From assembly GCA_937901625.1 (NCBI GenBank), contig CALDIE010000096.1, positions 1 through 22,470 of the forward strand: a DNA stretch of 22,470 nucleotides, read 5' to 3'. Of this stretch, positions 13,625 to 21,900 are shown piece by piece. Position 1 is the first letter of the stretch. The number at the start of each line of letters is the position of its first letter. The notes under the pieces are model-generated. The model was given only the letters and a program-made list of their open reading frames with translations, was not told the DNA's origin and did not search any database. A program made the position numbers and the translations under genes. This DNA comes from an uncultured Lachnospiraceae bacterium (lineage in GTDB: Bacteria; Bacillota; Clostridia; Lachnospirales; Lachnospiraceae).

Positions 13625-14509
13625 TTATACGCAACTTGCCTTCACCACTCTGTCAAGGCCGTTATAATCTTTAACAACACATATATCCGTAAAGCCGGCT
13701 TTCTCTAAAAGCGCAGCGACACTCTCACCCTGATCAAAACCGATCTCCAAATAGATCTTTCCCTCGGGATTCAAATGCCTTGCGGCTCCTTCGATGATGC
13801 GTCTGTAGAAATCCAGTCCGTCCTTTCCGCCGTCCAGCGCCATAAGCGGATCGTGATCTCTAACTTCCTCCATAAGGTCAGAAATGACATCACTTGCGAT
13901 ATAAGGCGGATTTGAAACGATATAGTCATACTTACCGTCCACCCCCTCATAGAGATCCGCACAGATCCAGATAAGCCTGTCTTCGCATTCCGGGCAAAGA
14001 GCGGACGCGTTTTTTTCAGCCATCCGAAGAGCGGCTTCCGACAGATCCACTCCCGTTCCGCGAACACTGCTCGCGTAATGCATAAGGCTTATGAGAATAC
14101 ATCCGCTTCCCGTACAAAGATCGAGGACCGAGGCAGAAGAAATATTATCTTTAAGAACCTCCTCCACCAATATCTCCGTATCCTGTCTCGGAATGAGCAC
14201 ATCCTCTGAAACTTCAAAATCAAGCCCCATGAAATTCTGCACTCCGGTCAGATGCTGTAAAGGGATCCTCCGAGCCCTCTTATAAAGAAGACAGCTATAT
14301 TCATCAAACTTATCCGGATCAGCCTCCTCTTCACCTCTTAAAAGGAAACTCCGACGATCCACTCCGTAGACATACTCCATCAAAAGCGCAGCGTCGATAC
14401 CGGCGTCATCGATCCCGTATTCCTCCAGGTATAGCGCGGCGCGATTGCAAAGCGCTCTGTAACTCTCCGCTTTCAGTGACGCAAAAGGTTTTACCTCTCC
14501 TTCACTCAT
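13625..14509 (-). CDS. prmC: Release factor glutamine methyltransferase
   Basis: 294 residues from the ATG at 14509. An S-adenosylmethionine-dependent enzyme that methylates the GGQ glutamine of release factors. The SAM site is LDLCTGSGCI (129-138) and the catalytic NPPY motif is at 200-203. An N-terminal helical domain (1-90) binds the release factor. The frame continues eight codons upstream, but the inner start overlaps the stop of the DUF1385 gene (ATGAGTGA), a usual sign of translational coupling, and AAGGG lies ten bases before it. The gene is followed by prfA, its substrate, a common pairing in bacteria. Confidence 0.95.
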   Translation of the reverse strand: MSEGEVKPFASLKAESYRALCNRAALYLEEYGIDDAGIDAALLMEYVYGVDRRSFLLRGEEEADPDKFDEYSCLLYKRARRIPLQHLTGVQNFMGLDFEVSEDVLIPRQDTEILVEEVLKDNISSASVLDLCTGSGCILISLMHYASSVRGTGVDLSEAALRMAEKNASALCPECEDRLIWICADLYEGVDGKYDYIVSNPPYIASDVISDLMEEVRDHDPLMALDGGKDGLDFYRRIIEGAARHLNPEGKIYLEIGFDQGESVAALLEKAGFTDICVVKDYNGLDRVVKASCV

Positions 14510-15569
14510 CTTTCGAAATCCCTTCGGCATCATTTAAACGTTCCATAACTTCAAGCACGTCGATCTCCACGGTTTCTTCTCCGAGATCGACGATCTCACC
14601 GTTTTCAAGAGTCTCTGTCTTTTTGCGTTTCTTCTTTTTAAAATTCTTCGTCTGGAATTTCTCCCAGTCAAAGACCGCTTCCACGGCGGCAATGCCGACT
14701 TCCACCATATCCTCCGTCGGCTCTTTGGTCGTCACTCTCTGTAACCAGAGTCCCGGAGCCGATATGATATCCAGCAAGATCCCGTCCCTGGTACCGGCTA
14801 AGCGGATCAGCTCGTAAGCTACTCCTGCCACCACGGGGATCAGGAGCAGACGGAAAACGATCCGTAACAGAAACGAATCCGTACGGATGAAAAAGCATGC
14901 CACGATACCGATCAGTACCACCAGCAGCATAAAGCTTGTACCGCAACGCTTGTGAAAACGGGTGGTCGACATTACATTTTCCACCGTCAGAGCCTTTCCG
15001 CTCTCGATACAGTTGATCACCTTGTGTTCCGCTCCGTGATACATATAGAGTCTGCGGATATCCTTCATAAGCGCAATGCCCGCTACATAGATCAAAAAGA
15101 TCACAACACGTATCACACCTTCAATGATTAAGATCAGGGATTCGTTTTTTAACCATTTCCCGAGAAATTCGGAGACAGCATAGGGGATCACCATAAACAA
15201 GAGAATTGCCACCAGAAAGGAGAAGATCATGGTAGCCGTACTGACAACGGCTTCCGTCTTGTCTCCAAAGATCTTATAGAGAACGGAATCCTCCGGATTT
15301 TCCTCCTCTTCGTCCAGATAGTCCGCCGACTCCCCCAAAATCCCCATTCCCAGGGAAAGGGAATCGATCATCATACATACGCCCCGGATCAACGGTATCT
15401 TTCTGAGGATACTGTTCGGATCGTAATCCAGTTCCGCTTTCCGAACCTTGATCTCGCCGTTTCCCGTACGAATGGCGACTGCGTAGGCGTCCGCAGCCTT
15501 CATCATCACTCCTTCGAGCACAGCCTGCCCGCCCACTCCGCAGTATACGCTTTTTTTCTTCTTTCCCAT
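14502..15569 (-). CDS. DUF1385 (YqhQ-like) membrane protein
   Basis: 355 residues from the ATG at 15569, which has GGAGG five bases upstream. An upstream open stretch to 15692 would begin inside the rpmE terminator and is rejected. The protein starts with the family signature GGQAVLEGVMMK, followed by an acidic region. Four or five membrane segments lie between about 115 and 285. They flank the conserved cytosolic motif YHGAEHKVINCIES with a following RFHKRCGTSF, which could bind metal through its His and Cys. A charged, Lys- and Glu-rich tail closes it. The biochemical function is unknown, though the gene is regularly found beside prmC, prfA and rpmE in Clostridia. Its stop overlaps the start of prmC. 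Confidence 0.9.
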   Translation of the reverse strand: MGKKKKSVYCGVGGQAVLEGVMMKAADAYAVAIRTGNGEIKVRKAELDYDPNSILRKIPLIRGVCMMIDSLSLGMGILGESADYLDEEEENPEDSVLYKIFGDKTEAVVSTATMIFSFLVAILLFMVIPYAVSEFLGKWLKNESLILIIEGVIRVVIFLIYVAGIALMKDIRRLYMYHGAEHKVINCIESGKALTVENVMSTTRFHKRCGTSFMLLVVLIGIVACFFIRTDSFLLRIVFRLLLIPVVAGVAYELIRLAGTRDGILLDIISAPGLWLQRVTTKEPTEDMVEVGIAAVEAVFDWEKFQTKNFKKKKRKKTETLENGEIVDLGEETVEIDVLEVMERLNDAEGISKDE

Positions 15570-15671
15570 CGAATCCTCCGCCAACAGCCCGGGAAGCTTA
15601 TCGCTTTCCTTATGATCACTTCCACCGGCTTTTTCATAAATGTATTCGGGTTTTACAATCCCATGTATCAC

Positions 15672-15704
15672 AAAAAGGTTGAGATAGTTCACCCTACCTC
15701 AACC
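15672..15704 (-). terminator. Terminator of rpmE
   Basis: Read leftward, GGTTGAGGTAG pairs with CTATCTCAACC as an 11-pair stem including one G-U, followed by five T. It is placed 23 bases after the rpmE stop. Confidence 0.85.
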
Positions 15705-15727
15705 TCTGTCATTCAAAAATAAGCAAA

Positions 15728-15934
15728 CTAATTAGCCTGTACGCCGTACTTCTTATTGAATTTATCTACACGTCCGCGAGCCTGAGCTGCCTTCTGCTGA
15801 CCGGTGTAAAAAGGATGGCACTTAGAGCAGATCTCGACATGGATCTCCTTCTGAGTGGAACCGGTAACAAAGGTATTACCGCAGTTACATGTTACAGTTG
15901 CCTGATAGTACTCAGGATGAATTCCTTCTCTCAT
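15728..15934 (-). CDS. rpmE: 50S ribosomal protein L31, zinc-binding form
   Basis: 68 residues from the ATG at 15934, preceded by GAGG; a GTG three codons earlier overlaps that motif and is not used. The protein begins MREGIHPEY, as L31 does. Cys16, Cys18, Cys36 and Cys39 give the zinc site of the Cys-containing type, which in other bacteria is swapped for a Cys-less copy under zinc starvation. It has its own promoter and terminator, so it is a single-gene unit between rho and the DUF1385 gene. Confidence 0.95.
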   Translation of the reverse strand: MREGIHPEYYQATVTCNCGNTFVTGSTQKEIHVEICSKCHPFYTGQQKAAQARGRVDKFNKKYGVQAN

Positions 15935-15989
15935 AATCTTCACCTCATAAATCTTGTCTTACTCTTACTGTTTTAAAGACAGCTTTTGT

Positions 15990-16018
15990 AGTATAGCACA
16001 GGCATTTTCCCTGTGCAA
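15990..16018 (-). promoter_or_regulatory. rpmE promoter with a palindrome in the spacer
   Basis: Read leftward, TTGCAC (16018-16013) and TATACT (15995-15990) are spaced by 17 bases. The spacer is nearly all one inverted repeat: GCACAGG (15996-16002) and CCTGTGC (16010-16016), the latter overlapping the -35 box. No T-run follows, so it is not a rho terminator. The arrangement suggests a repressor site or an early mRNA hairpin. Confidence 0.65.
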
Positions 16019-16053
16019 GCACATTTTTTACCAATGTTTTACGCCTCGGCACC

Positions 16054-17736
16054 TTAAAAATTGATCTTTTGAATCGTTCTGACGAACTCTTCATTGTTAT
16101 GTGTTCTGGCAAACATATCGATCACGCGATCCACGACATCATCCTGTCTGGAGAGGTTTACGGCCTTTCTTATATGATCGATAGCCGCCATCTCCTCGTT
16201 TGTAAGCAGGAGATCCTCTCTCCTGGTGCTGGATTTTAAGATATCGATGGCGGGGAAGACTCTTCGTTCGGAGAGTTTTCTGTCCAATACCATTTCCATG
16301 TTGCCGGTACCCTTAAACTCCTCGTAAACCACATCGTCCATCTTGCTGCCGGTTTCAACCAGGGCTGTTGCCAGGATCGTTAGACTGCCGCCCTCACGCA
16401 TCTTTCTTGCGGCACCGAAGAACCTCTTTGGCATATGAAGCGCCGCCGGGTCAAGTCCGCCGGATAGTGTCCGGCCGCTTGGCGGAACCACCTGGTTGTA
16501 GGCTCTTGTCAGTCTTGTAATGGAATCCAGCAGGATCACAACATCCTTTTTGTATTCCACCAGGCGCCTGGCGCGCTCGATGACCATCTCCGATACTCTC
16601 TTATGATGTTCGGGTGTCTCATCAAAGGTGGAATAGATGACCTCTACACCGTCACCGCCCACTTCTTCGATCATATCCGTTACTTCCTCCGGTCGTTCGT
16701 CGATCAAGAGGATGATCATGTGGATCTCCGGATGATTGACCTTAATGGATTTCGCCACATTCTTAAGCAGGGTTGTCTTTCCGGCCTTGGGCTGGGCAAC
16801 GATCATACCTCTCTGTCCCTTGCCTACCGGACAGATCAGATCCATGATCCTCATGGAAACCGGTGCTCCCGGAGCTTCCAGATGGATCTTCTCCCTCGGA
16901 AAGATCGGAACCATATCTTCAAAATTGTAACGGTTCGCCAGCGCGTCAAAACTCATATCGTTGACGGATGTCAGATATAACAGCGCCTGGAACTTTTCCG
17001 TGGATGCCTTGACTTTCATATGCCCTTCCAGCACATCACCTGTCTTTAATCCAAACTTTCTGATCTGTGCCGGAGAGACATAGACATCATTATCCCCGGG
17101 AAGGAAGTTCTCGCAGCGTATGAATCCGTATCCGTCCGACATTACCTCCAGGATACCTCTTGCAACTTTACCGCTGTCCATGCTCCAGCTGCTGTCCGCA
17201 GACTGGGTATTCTGTGTATTCTGTGTATTCTGGGCATTCTGCGCAGTCTGCGTATTCTGGGTACTTTGCGTTGTCTGAGGCATCGAAACAGTCTGGGTGT
17301 TTTGCGCTCCCTGCTCCTCTTTTGTATATCTCTCTCCTCTGGTTGCGTGTTCACCCCGACCCTGAGATTCCTGCGACGCCGTTCTGGAAATTAACTTCCT
17401 GGCGCGTACGTCTCTTCTTTGACCATTCTCCGGTCTGCCGCCTCTGCTTGCGGGAGTTCCCTCTTCGATCCCTTTTTCTTCTCTTTTCTCTTTTCCTTCC
17501 CCCGAAGCATTTTTTCGCTCATCAACAGCTTCGATCTGACGGCGAACCTGATTGCGGATCGTCTCCTCATTGTGCTTCCGGTCCTCCTCCAGCATCACCT
17601 CGATCAGCGCCGCTTTTTTCATCCCGCTGGTGCCTTTGAGTCCACGTGCTTTGGCCATATCCCTTAACGCGACAAGGGATATCCCCTCATATCTCTGGCG
17701 CATGTTGTCGAGATCAAAAAGCTTCTCATTATCCAT
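16054..17736 (-). CDS. rho: Transcription termination factor Rho with a Gln/Asn/Thr-rich insert
   Basis: 560 residues from the ATG at 17736; the enteric protein has about 420. A hexameric RNA-dependent ATPase that ends transcription. Order: N-terminal helical domain (1-55); a charged, disordered insert (56-142); a Gln/Asn/Thr-rich stretch of TQN-like repeats (143-179); the cold-shock-type RNA-binding domain with YGFIR and the RNP segment (190-260); then the ATPase with Walker A KAGKTT (317-322), Walker B VVILLDS (399-405) and the Q/R-loop segment PPSGRTLSGG. The start follows GAGGAG at 11 bases. The frame is open to 17814 but without a ribosome site. The insert replaces the short linker of enteric Rho and is the oddest part of the gene. 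Confidence 0.96.
   Translation of the reverse strand: MDNEKLFDLDNMRQRYEGISLVALRDMAKARGLKGTSGMKKAALIEVMLEEDRKHNEETIRNQVRRQIEAVDERKNASGEGKEKREEKGIEEGTPASRGGRPENGQRRDVRARKLISRTASQESQGRGEHATRGERYTKEEQGAQNTQTVSMPQTTQSTQNTQTAQNAQNTQNTQNTQSADSSWSMDSGKVARGILEVMSDGYGFIRCENFLPGDNDVYVSPAQIRKFGLKTGDVLEGHMKVKASTEKFQALLYLTSVNDMSFDALANRYNFEDMVPIFPREKIHLEAPGAPVSMRIMDLICPVGKGQRGMIVAQPKAGKTTLLKNVAKSIKVNHPEIHMIILLIDERPEEVTDMIEEVGGDGVEVIYSTFDETPEHHKRVSEMVIERARRLVEYKKDVVILLDSITRLTRAYNQVVPPSGRTLSGGLDPAALHMPKRFFGAARKMREGGSLTILATALVETGSKMDDVVYEEFKGTGNMEMVLDRKLSERRVFPAIDILKSSTRREDLLLTNEEMAAIDHIRKAVNLSRQDDVVDRVIDMFARTHNNEEFVRTIQKINF
17200..17310 (-). repeat. rho: Imperfect 9-base tandem repeats coding the Q/N/T-rich part of Rho
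   Basis: The DNA holds imperfect copies of a nine-base unit (ATTCTGTGT and variants on the + strand), each coding three residues such as Thr-Gln-Asn. Copy number could change by slippage without shifting the frame. Confidence 0.75.
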
Positions 17737-18170
17737 AAGTACAAAATCTCCTCTCTCCGCCCCGCCTGCGGGACAGCAAGGATCACGCCCTGCAAACACA
17801 GCGCGAACCTTCATTTCTATAAGACATCGTTGTTAAAAATAAAAACACTCCCAATTCATTTCATGGATTGTATATCTGAAAACTCAAAGTAATAAAACTC
17901 TCAAGACAAATGAAACGATCAAATGTATAGATAATTCAGATGTTACCGCGGCACGAAATACCGCACTCAAATTATACACAAATTATCTCCGATTGCAAAC
18001 AAAAAGTTTTTGATGTTTCTCCGCTCTTGTATGCCTCTTTTTTTAATGATAAACTAGGGAAAGCGCAGATTCGCAAAACCCTGTATCATCCATATACAGA
18101 AAGTATGGGTTCTTGCAGTCCGGAGAATATCCGCCCGCAGCGGTTTTAAGACAGAAAGGAAAGAAAGATC
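17737..18170. other. 434-base noncoding region between rho and the malic enzyme gene
   Basis: The rho side holds a promoter (17971-17998) and a ~230-base leader. The leader has T-runs and a CCCGC-ct-GCGGG type hairpin (17761-17772) just upstream of the rho ribosome site. The other side (about 18000-18150) carries weak promoter-like AT-rich DNA and a leader for the malic enzyme gene, in which no known riboswitch was recognised. No convincing gene is present. Confidence 0.6.
17971..17998 (-). promoter_or_regulatory. rho promoter
   Basis: Read leftward, TTGCAA (17998-17993) is followed after 16 bases by a perfect TATAAT (17976-17971). It implies a transcript start near 17964 and an unusually long rho leader. 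Confidence 0.65.
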
Positions 18171-19325
18171 ATGACAAATGCAGAAAAGGCGTTACAGTTA
18201 CATGAAGAATGGAAAGGAAAATTGACGACCGAGTCCAAGACGGATGTAAAGTCCCGCGAGGCTCTGGCTTTGGCCTACACTCCCGGTGTTGCGGAGCCCT
18301 GTAAGGTGATCGCGAAAGATCCCGAAGCGGCATACAAGTATACTATCAAGTCCAACACCATTTTGGTCGTTTCCGACGGAAGCGCGGTTCTGGGTCTCGG
18401 GAATATCGGACCTAAGGCAGCCATGCCCGTTATGGAAGGTAAGGCCGTTCTTTTCAAAGAATTCGGAGGCGTCAACGCTGTTCCCATTTGTCTCGATACA
18501 CAAGATACGGAAGAGATCATCAAAGCCGTGACATGGCTTGCTCCCGGTTACGGCGGGATCAATCTGGAGGATATCAGCGCTCCCCGCTGCTTTGAGATCG
18601 AAGAACGCTTAAAAGCCACTCTCGATATCCCCGTTTTCCACGACGATCAGCACGGTACCGCTATTGTCGTACTGGCCGCTCTGATCAATGCGTTAAAGAT
18701 CGTCGATAAAAAGGCACAAGATTGCAAAGTTGTCGTAAACGGAGCCGGGGCTGCCGGAATCGCGATCACCAAGTTAATGATGAACTACGGATTTAAGAAC
18801 TTTATCCTCTGCAACAGTAAAGGTATCATCTCCGCTGATTCCCCGAGACTTAACTGGATGCAGGCTAAGATGGCCGAGATCACCAACAAGGATCACGTCA
18901 CCGGCGGTCTTGCCGAGGCCATTGTCGGCGCCGATATCTTTATCGGCGTATCCGCTCCCGGCGTCCTGACGGAGGATATGGTAAAAACCATGAACAAAGA
19001 CGCGATCATCTTCGCCATGGCTAACCCCGTTCCCGAGATCATGCCGGACGTAGCCAGGGCTGCCGGCGCAAGGATCGTCGGAACCGGGCGTTCCGATTTC
19101 CCGAACCAGGTCAACAACGTTATCGTCTTCCCCGGTATCTTTAAGGGTGCTCTCGAAGGCCGCGCGCGTCAGATCACGGAAGATATGAAGATGGCTGCTG
19201 CCAAGGCGATCGCCGGACTGGTAGCACCGGAAGACTTAAACGAAGACAACATCCTGCCCGAGGCATTCCGTCCGGAAGTGGCAGATGTCGTTGCCGCAGC
19301 CGTAAAAGCAAACATCAAAGACTGA
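18171..19325 (+). CDS. NAD(P)-dependent malic enzyme, short form
   Basis: 384 residues, the size of the compact bacterial form (YtsJ / N-terminal part of MaeB). Converts malate to pyruvate and CO2 with reduction of NAD(P). The active-site Tyr36 is in AYTPGVAEPC, the catalytic Lys in VMEGKAVLFKEF, the metal-binding Asp residues in FHDDQHGTA, and the dinucleotide loop is GAGAAG. It lacks the phosphotransacetylase-like C-terminal half of MaeB. AAAGGAAAG precedes the ATG. The next gene starts 31 bases later and is probably co-transcribed. Confidence 0.95.
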   Translation: MTNAEKALQLHEEWKGKLTTESKTDVKSREALALAYTPGVAEPCKVIAKDPEAAYKYTIKSNTILVVSDGSAVLGLGNIGPKAAMPVMEGKAVLFKEFGGVNAVPICLDTQDTEEIIKAVTWLAPGYGGINLEDISAPRCFEIEERLKATLDIPVFHDDQHGTAIVVLAALINALKIVDKKAQDCKVVVNGAGAAGIAITKLMMNYGFKNFILCNSKGIISADSPRLNWMQAKMAEITNKDHVTGGLAEAIVGADIFIGVSAPGVLTEDMVKTMNKDAIIFAMANPVPEIMPDVARAAGARIVGTGRSDFPNQVNNVIVFPGIFKGALEGRARQITEDMKMAAAKAIAGLVAPEDLNEDNILPEAFRPEVADVVAAAVKANIKD

Positions 19326-19356
19326 ACCAATCCAAAGTCACAAACGGGGAACTGTT

Positions 19357-20334
19357 ATGGAACGCAGGTTATGGGGTGAACGCCCCTACTATTCCTTAGA
19401 CTACTATTTTAAATCCGTCTACGGAACAAAACTGTATAAGATTGCCATCGATGGCGGTATGACTTGTCCTACCCGGGACGGGAGCATAGATACAGACGGT
19501 TGTATCTTTTGCTCCGCCGGGGGAAGCGGTGAGTTTGCCGCCTCCGTTTGTGTGAAAGACGAACCGGACATCCATCGGCAGATCGACTTAGGGATCGAGC
19601 AAATCCGCGAAAAATCCCCTTACGGTCCCTATATTGCCTATTTTCAACCCTTCACCAATACTTACGCTCCTGTTTCCTGTCTGCGAAAGATTTATACAGC
19701 CGCACTCTCCCACCCGGGAATTGCCGGACTTTCAATCGCAACCAGACCGGATTGCCTTGGCGAAGATGTTCTTGCTCTCTTGGAGGAACTGAGGGAATGT
19801 TACCCTTCTCAGTTTATCTGGGTGGAGTTGGGACTGCAGACCATTCATCGGGAAACCATTCAATATATCCGGAGAGGTTATGAGAATTCCGTCTTTGAAA
19901 AGGCCATCCATGATCTCTACAGTATCCGGATCCCAAGTATTGTCCATGTGATCTTAGGTCTGCCCGGTGAAACAAAAGAACAGATGCTTACCACCATCGA
20001 GTATCTCAACACCTTCCCGATCTTCGGCATCAAATTACAGCTCTTACATGTACTTAGCGGGACGGATTTGGCAATTGATTTTGCACAGCGTAAGTTTGAT
20101 ATTTTAACATTGGAAGAATATACTGAAATCCTGCTCGCATGCGTCAATTCCCTCTCTCCGGAAACCGTCATTCACCGCTTAACCGGCGACGGACCCAAGG
20201 ATCTTTTGATCGCGCCTACCTGGAGTTTGAATAAAAAAGCGGTCTTAAACCACATCCATAAGGAAATGAGAGAAAGAAACGTCTGGCAGGGGAAAAAATA
20301 TACTGCCGGGGATACCGTTCCCCCGATACTGTAA
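19357..20334 (+). CDS. Radical SAM protein, TIGR01212 (YhcC-like)
   Basis: 325 residues. Contains the cluster-binding cysteines of the YhcC type: Cys37, Cys49 and Cys52, spaced C-x11-C-x2-C instead of the usual C-x3-C-x2-C. They would hold a 4Fe-4S cluster that splits S-adenosylmethionine. The TIM-barrel part continues through LSIATRPDCL, ELGLQTIHRETIQYIRRGY and HVILGLPGET, and the tail KKAVLNHIHKEM is typical. The product of the reaction is not firmly known. GGGGAAC precedes the ATG. It shares a transcript with the malic enzyme gene. Confidence 0.93.
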   Translation: MERRLWGERPYYSLDYYFKSVYGTKLYKIAIDGGMTCPTRDGSIDTDGCIFCSAGGSGEFAASVCVKDEPDIHRQIDLGIEQIREKSPYGPYIAYFQPFTNTYAPVSCLRKIYTAALSHPGIAGLSIATRPDCLGEDVLALLEELRECYPSQFIWVELGLQTIHRETIQYIRRGYENSVFEKAIHDLYSIRIPSIVHVILGLPGETKEQMLTTIEYLNTFPIFGIKLQLLHVLSGTDLAIDFAQRKFDILTLEEYTEILLACVNSLSPETVIHRLTGDGPKDLLIAPTWSLNKKAVLNHIHKEMRERNVWQGKKYTAGDTVPPIL

Positions 20335-20338
20335 AACA

Positions 20339-20500
20339 TGTTCAAACCCGCAGAGAGATATAACCATTCCAAAAAGAATTTTCGACTCATCGGGTGCATG
20401 GAAGAACCCATATGAAGTGAACCTGTGTTTTTCATCCCCCTGCACAGGTATGCCCGGAGTCTTTGGTTTTGGCTTCCCCTCTGCGCCTTGAACCAATGAC
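20339..20500 (-). ncRNA. ssrS: Candidate 6S RNA (long irregular hairpin with central bubble)
   Basis: The segment folds on itself. A terminal stem pairs 20340-20345 with 20488-20493 and 20349-20355 (CGCAGAG) with 20479-20485. Next comes a large asymmetric unpaired region with a small hairpin possible on one side (about 20366-20380). An inner stem pairs 20384-20388 with 20457-20461 and the CGGG/CCCG block beyond it. The apex is a perfect seven-pair hairpin (20421-20427 with 20443-20449). This is the layout of 6S RNA, which traps RNA polymerase by imitating an open promoter. In Firmicutes 6S RNA is known next to rarA, as here. The leftward strand is favoured because AT-rich promoter-like DNA (TTGCAA, TATATA, TATAAA) lies just beyond 20500, while the other side is coding. 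Confidence 0.55.
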
Positions 20501-20562
20501 TGATTTATATCATATATATTTTCGTTTGTGTTTAAACTTGCAATAATTACACCGGTAATGTC

Positions 20563-20590
20563 AAAAAAAGCACCTTTAAGGGTGCTTTTT
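20563..20590 (-). terminator. Terminator overlapping the rarA stop codon
   Basis: AAAAAGCACC (20565-20574) and GGTGCTTTTT (20581-20590) form a ten-pair stem with a six-base loop. Read leftward the loop contains the rarA stop, and seven T end the hairpin. It can also end rightward transcripts from the malic enzyme side. Confidence 0.85.
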
Positions 20591-21898
20591 CTTTATCCTG
20601 TCCATATATTCCCGGATTTGTTTCTCATATCCTATCTCTGTGGGTTCATAGAACACCTCGCCTTGCAAAGCATCCGGAAGATACTGCTGTTCCACATAAT
20701 GATTCGGAAAATCATGCGCATACAGATATCCCTGCTCTCTTTCCTCTCCCGCCGAGTCGGCATGAACATTTTGCAGATGTCTGGGAACGGGATAGACTCC
20801 GCCGTCTTCCACTAACTGTAATGCTTTTCCTATGGCATTGTAAGAGGCGTTGCTCTTCGGAGCACAAGCCACATAGCAGGCTGCCTGCGCCAGGATGATC
20901 CTTGCCTCCGGCATCCCTACTCTCTCAACTGCCAAAGAAGCGTTTACCGCCACCACCAGTGCCTGCGGATCCGCCATCCCCACATCTTCCGAAGCGCAGA
21001 TCATGATCCTTCTGGCAATAAATTTAATATCTTCTCCCGCATAAAGCATCCTTGCAAGGTAATAGACAGCAGCATCGGGGTCGGAGCCTCTCATACTTTT
21101 AATAAAGGCTGAAATAGTGTCATAATGATTGTCGCTGTCCTTGTCGTAGCGGACCACTCTTTTTTGAATGCATTCGGAAGCAGTATCCAGATCGATATGT
21201 ATCCACCCGTCCTCACATCTTTTTGTGGTAAGCACTCCGAGCTCTATCGCGTTCAGAGCGGCTCTGGCATCTCCGTTGGCGATGTCAGCCAGAAACATAA
21301 GCGCATCGTCGTCTATCACTGCCTTATAGCTTGCAAGCCCTCTTTCCTCGTCTTCAAGGGCTCTTTTGATCAGTGTGGCGATATTCTCCTTCGACAAAGG
21401 CTTCAGTTCAAAAATGACCGATCTTGAAAGCAGCGCACCGTTTACCTCAAAATACGGATTCTCTGTAGTCGCTCCTATCAAAATTATAGTACCGTCCTCC
21501 ACAAACGGCAGCAGATAATCCTGCTGGCTCTTGTTAAATCTGTGAATCTCGTCGATGAAGAGGATGGTTCCCCTGCCGTACATTCCCAGTGTTTTCTTAG
21601 CCCCCTCAACGGCTTCCTCCATATCCTTCTTGCCGGCTACCGTCGCGTTAATCTGCTTAAAATCCGCCTTCGTGGTGTTGGCTATGACCTTCGCAAGTGT
21701 CGTTTTGCCGGTGCCCGGAGGCCCGTAGAATATGACTGAGCTCAGCATATCCGCCTTAATCGCTCTGGTCAGGAGCTTATCCCCTCCCAGAATATGCTCC
21801 TGCCCCACCACCTCGTCGATGGTTGTGGGGCGAAGTCTGGCCGCAAGGGGCGATTCGTCCTTCATCTTCTCTTCACGCATGTAGTCAAATAAATCCAT
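20576..21898 (-). CDS. rarA: Replication-associated recombination protein A
   Basis: 440 residues, full length. An AAA+ ATPase (MgsA/WRNIP1 family) that acts at stalled replication forks. Walker A is GPPGTGKTT (59-67), Walker B is DEIH (116-119), and sensor 1 is GATTENPYF. The C-terminal third is the helical tetramer domain, with AVYYLARML and the closing RHLQNVH and YLPD motifs. AGAGG precedes the ATG and also contains the stop codon of the upstream gene, two bases away, so the two genes are translationally coupled. Confidence 0.97.
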   Translation of the reverse strand: MDLFDYMREEKMKDESPLAARLRPTTIDEVVGQEHILGGDKLLTRAIKADMLSSVIFYGPPGTGKTTLAKVIANTTKADFKQINATVAGKKDMEEAVEGAKKTLGMYGRGTILFIDEIHRFNKSQQDYLLPFVEDGTIILIGATTENPYFEVNGALLSRSVIFELKPLSKENIATLIKRALEDEERGLASYKAVIDDDALMFLADIANGDARAALNAIELGVLTTKRCEDGWIHIDLDTASECIQKRVVRYDKDSDNHYDTISAFIKSMRGSDPDAAVYYLARMLYAGEDIKFIARRIMICASEDVGMADPQALVVAVNASLAVERVGMPEARIILAQAACYVACAPKSNASYNAIGKALQLVEDGGVYPVPRHLQNVHADSAGEEREQGYLYAHDFPNHYVEQQYLPDALQGEVFYEPTEIGYEKQIREYMDRIKKKHP

Positions 21899-21900
21899 GA

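Noticed and set aside
15570..15692. Longer N-terminus for the DUF1385 protein
   Set aside because: It begins inside the rpmE terminator; the ATG at 15569 has GGAGG at ideal spacing and the family signature follows.
17160..17354. CRISPR-like array in the nine-base repeats
   Set aside because: Units are nine bases without spacers and are in frame with rho; they encode its low-complexity insert.
17940..18149. Small open frame upstream of the malic enzyme
   Set aside because: No ribosome site, poor codon use and overlap with the rho promoter; treated as noncoding leader.
20453..20475. RNase P RNA, suggested by a run similar to GGAAAGUCCGGGC
   Set aside because: Only a few bases agree and the segment is far too short; the pairing pattern is that of 6S RNA.
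20245..20496. Small proteins on the leftward strand over the 6S-like segment
   Set aside because: They run into the radical SAM gene on the other strand, lack ribosome sites, and the region is better explained by paired RNA stems.
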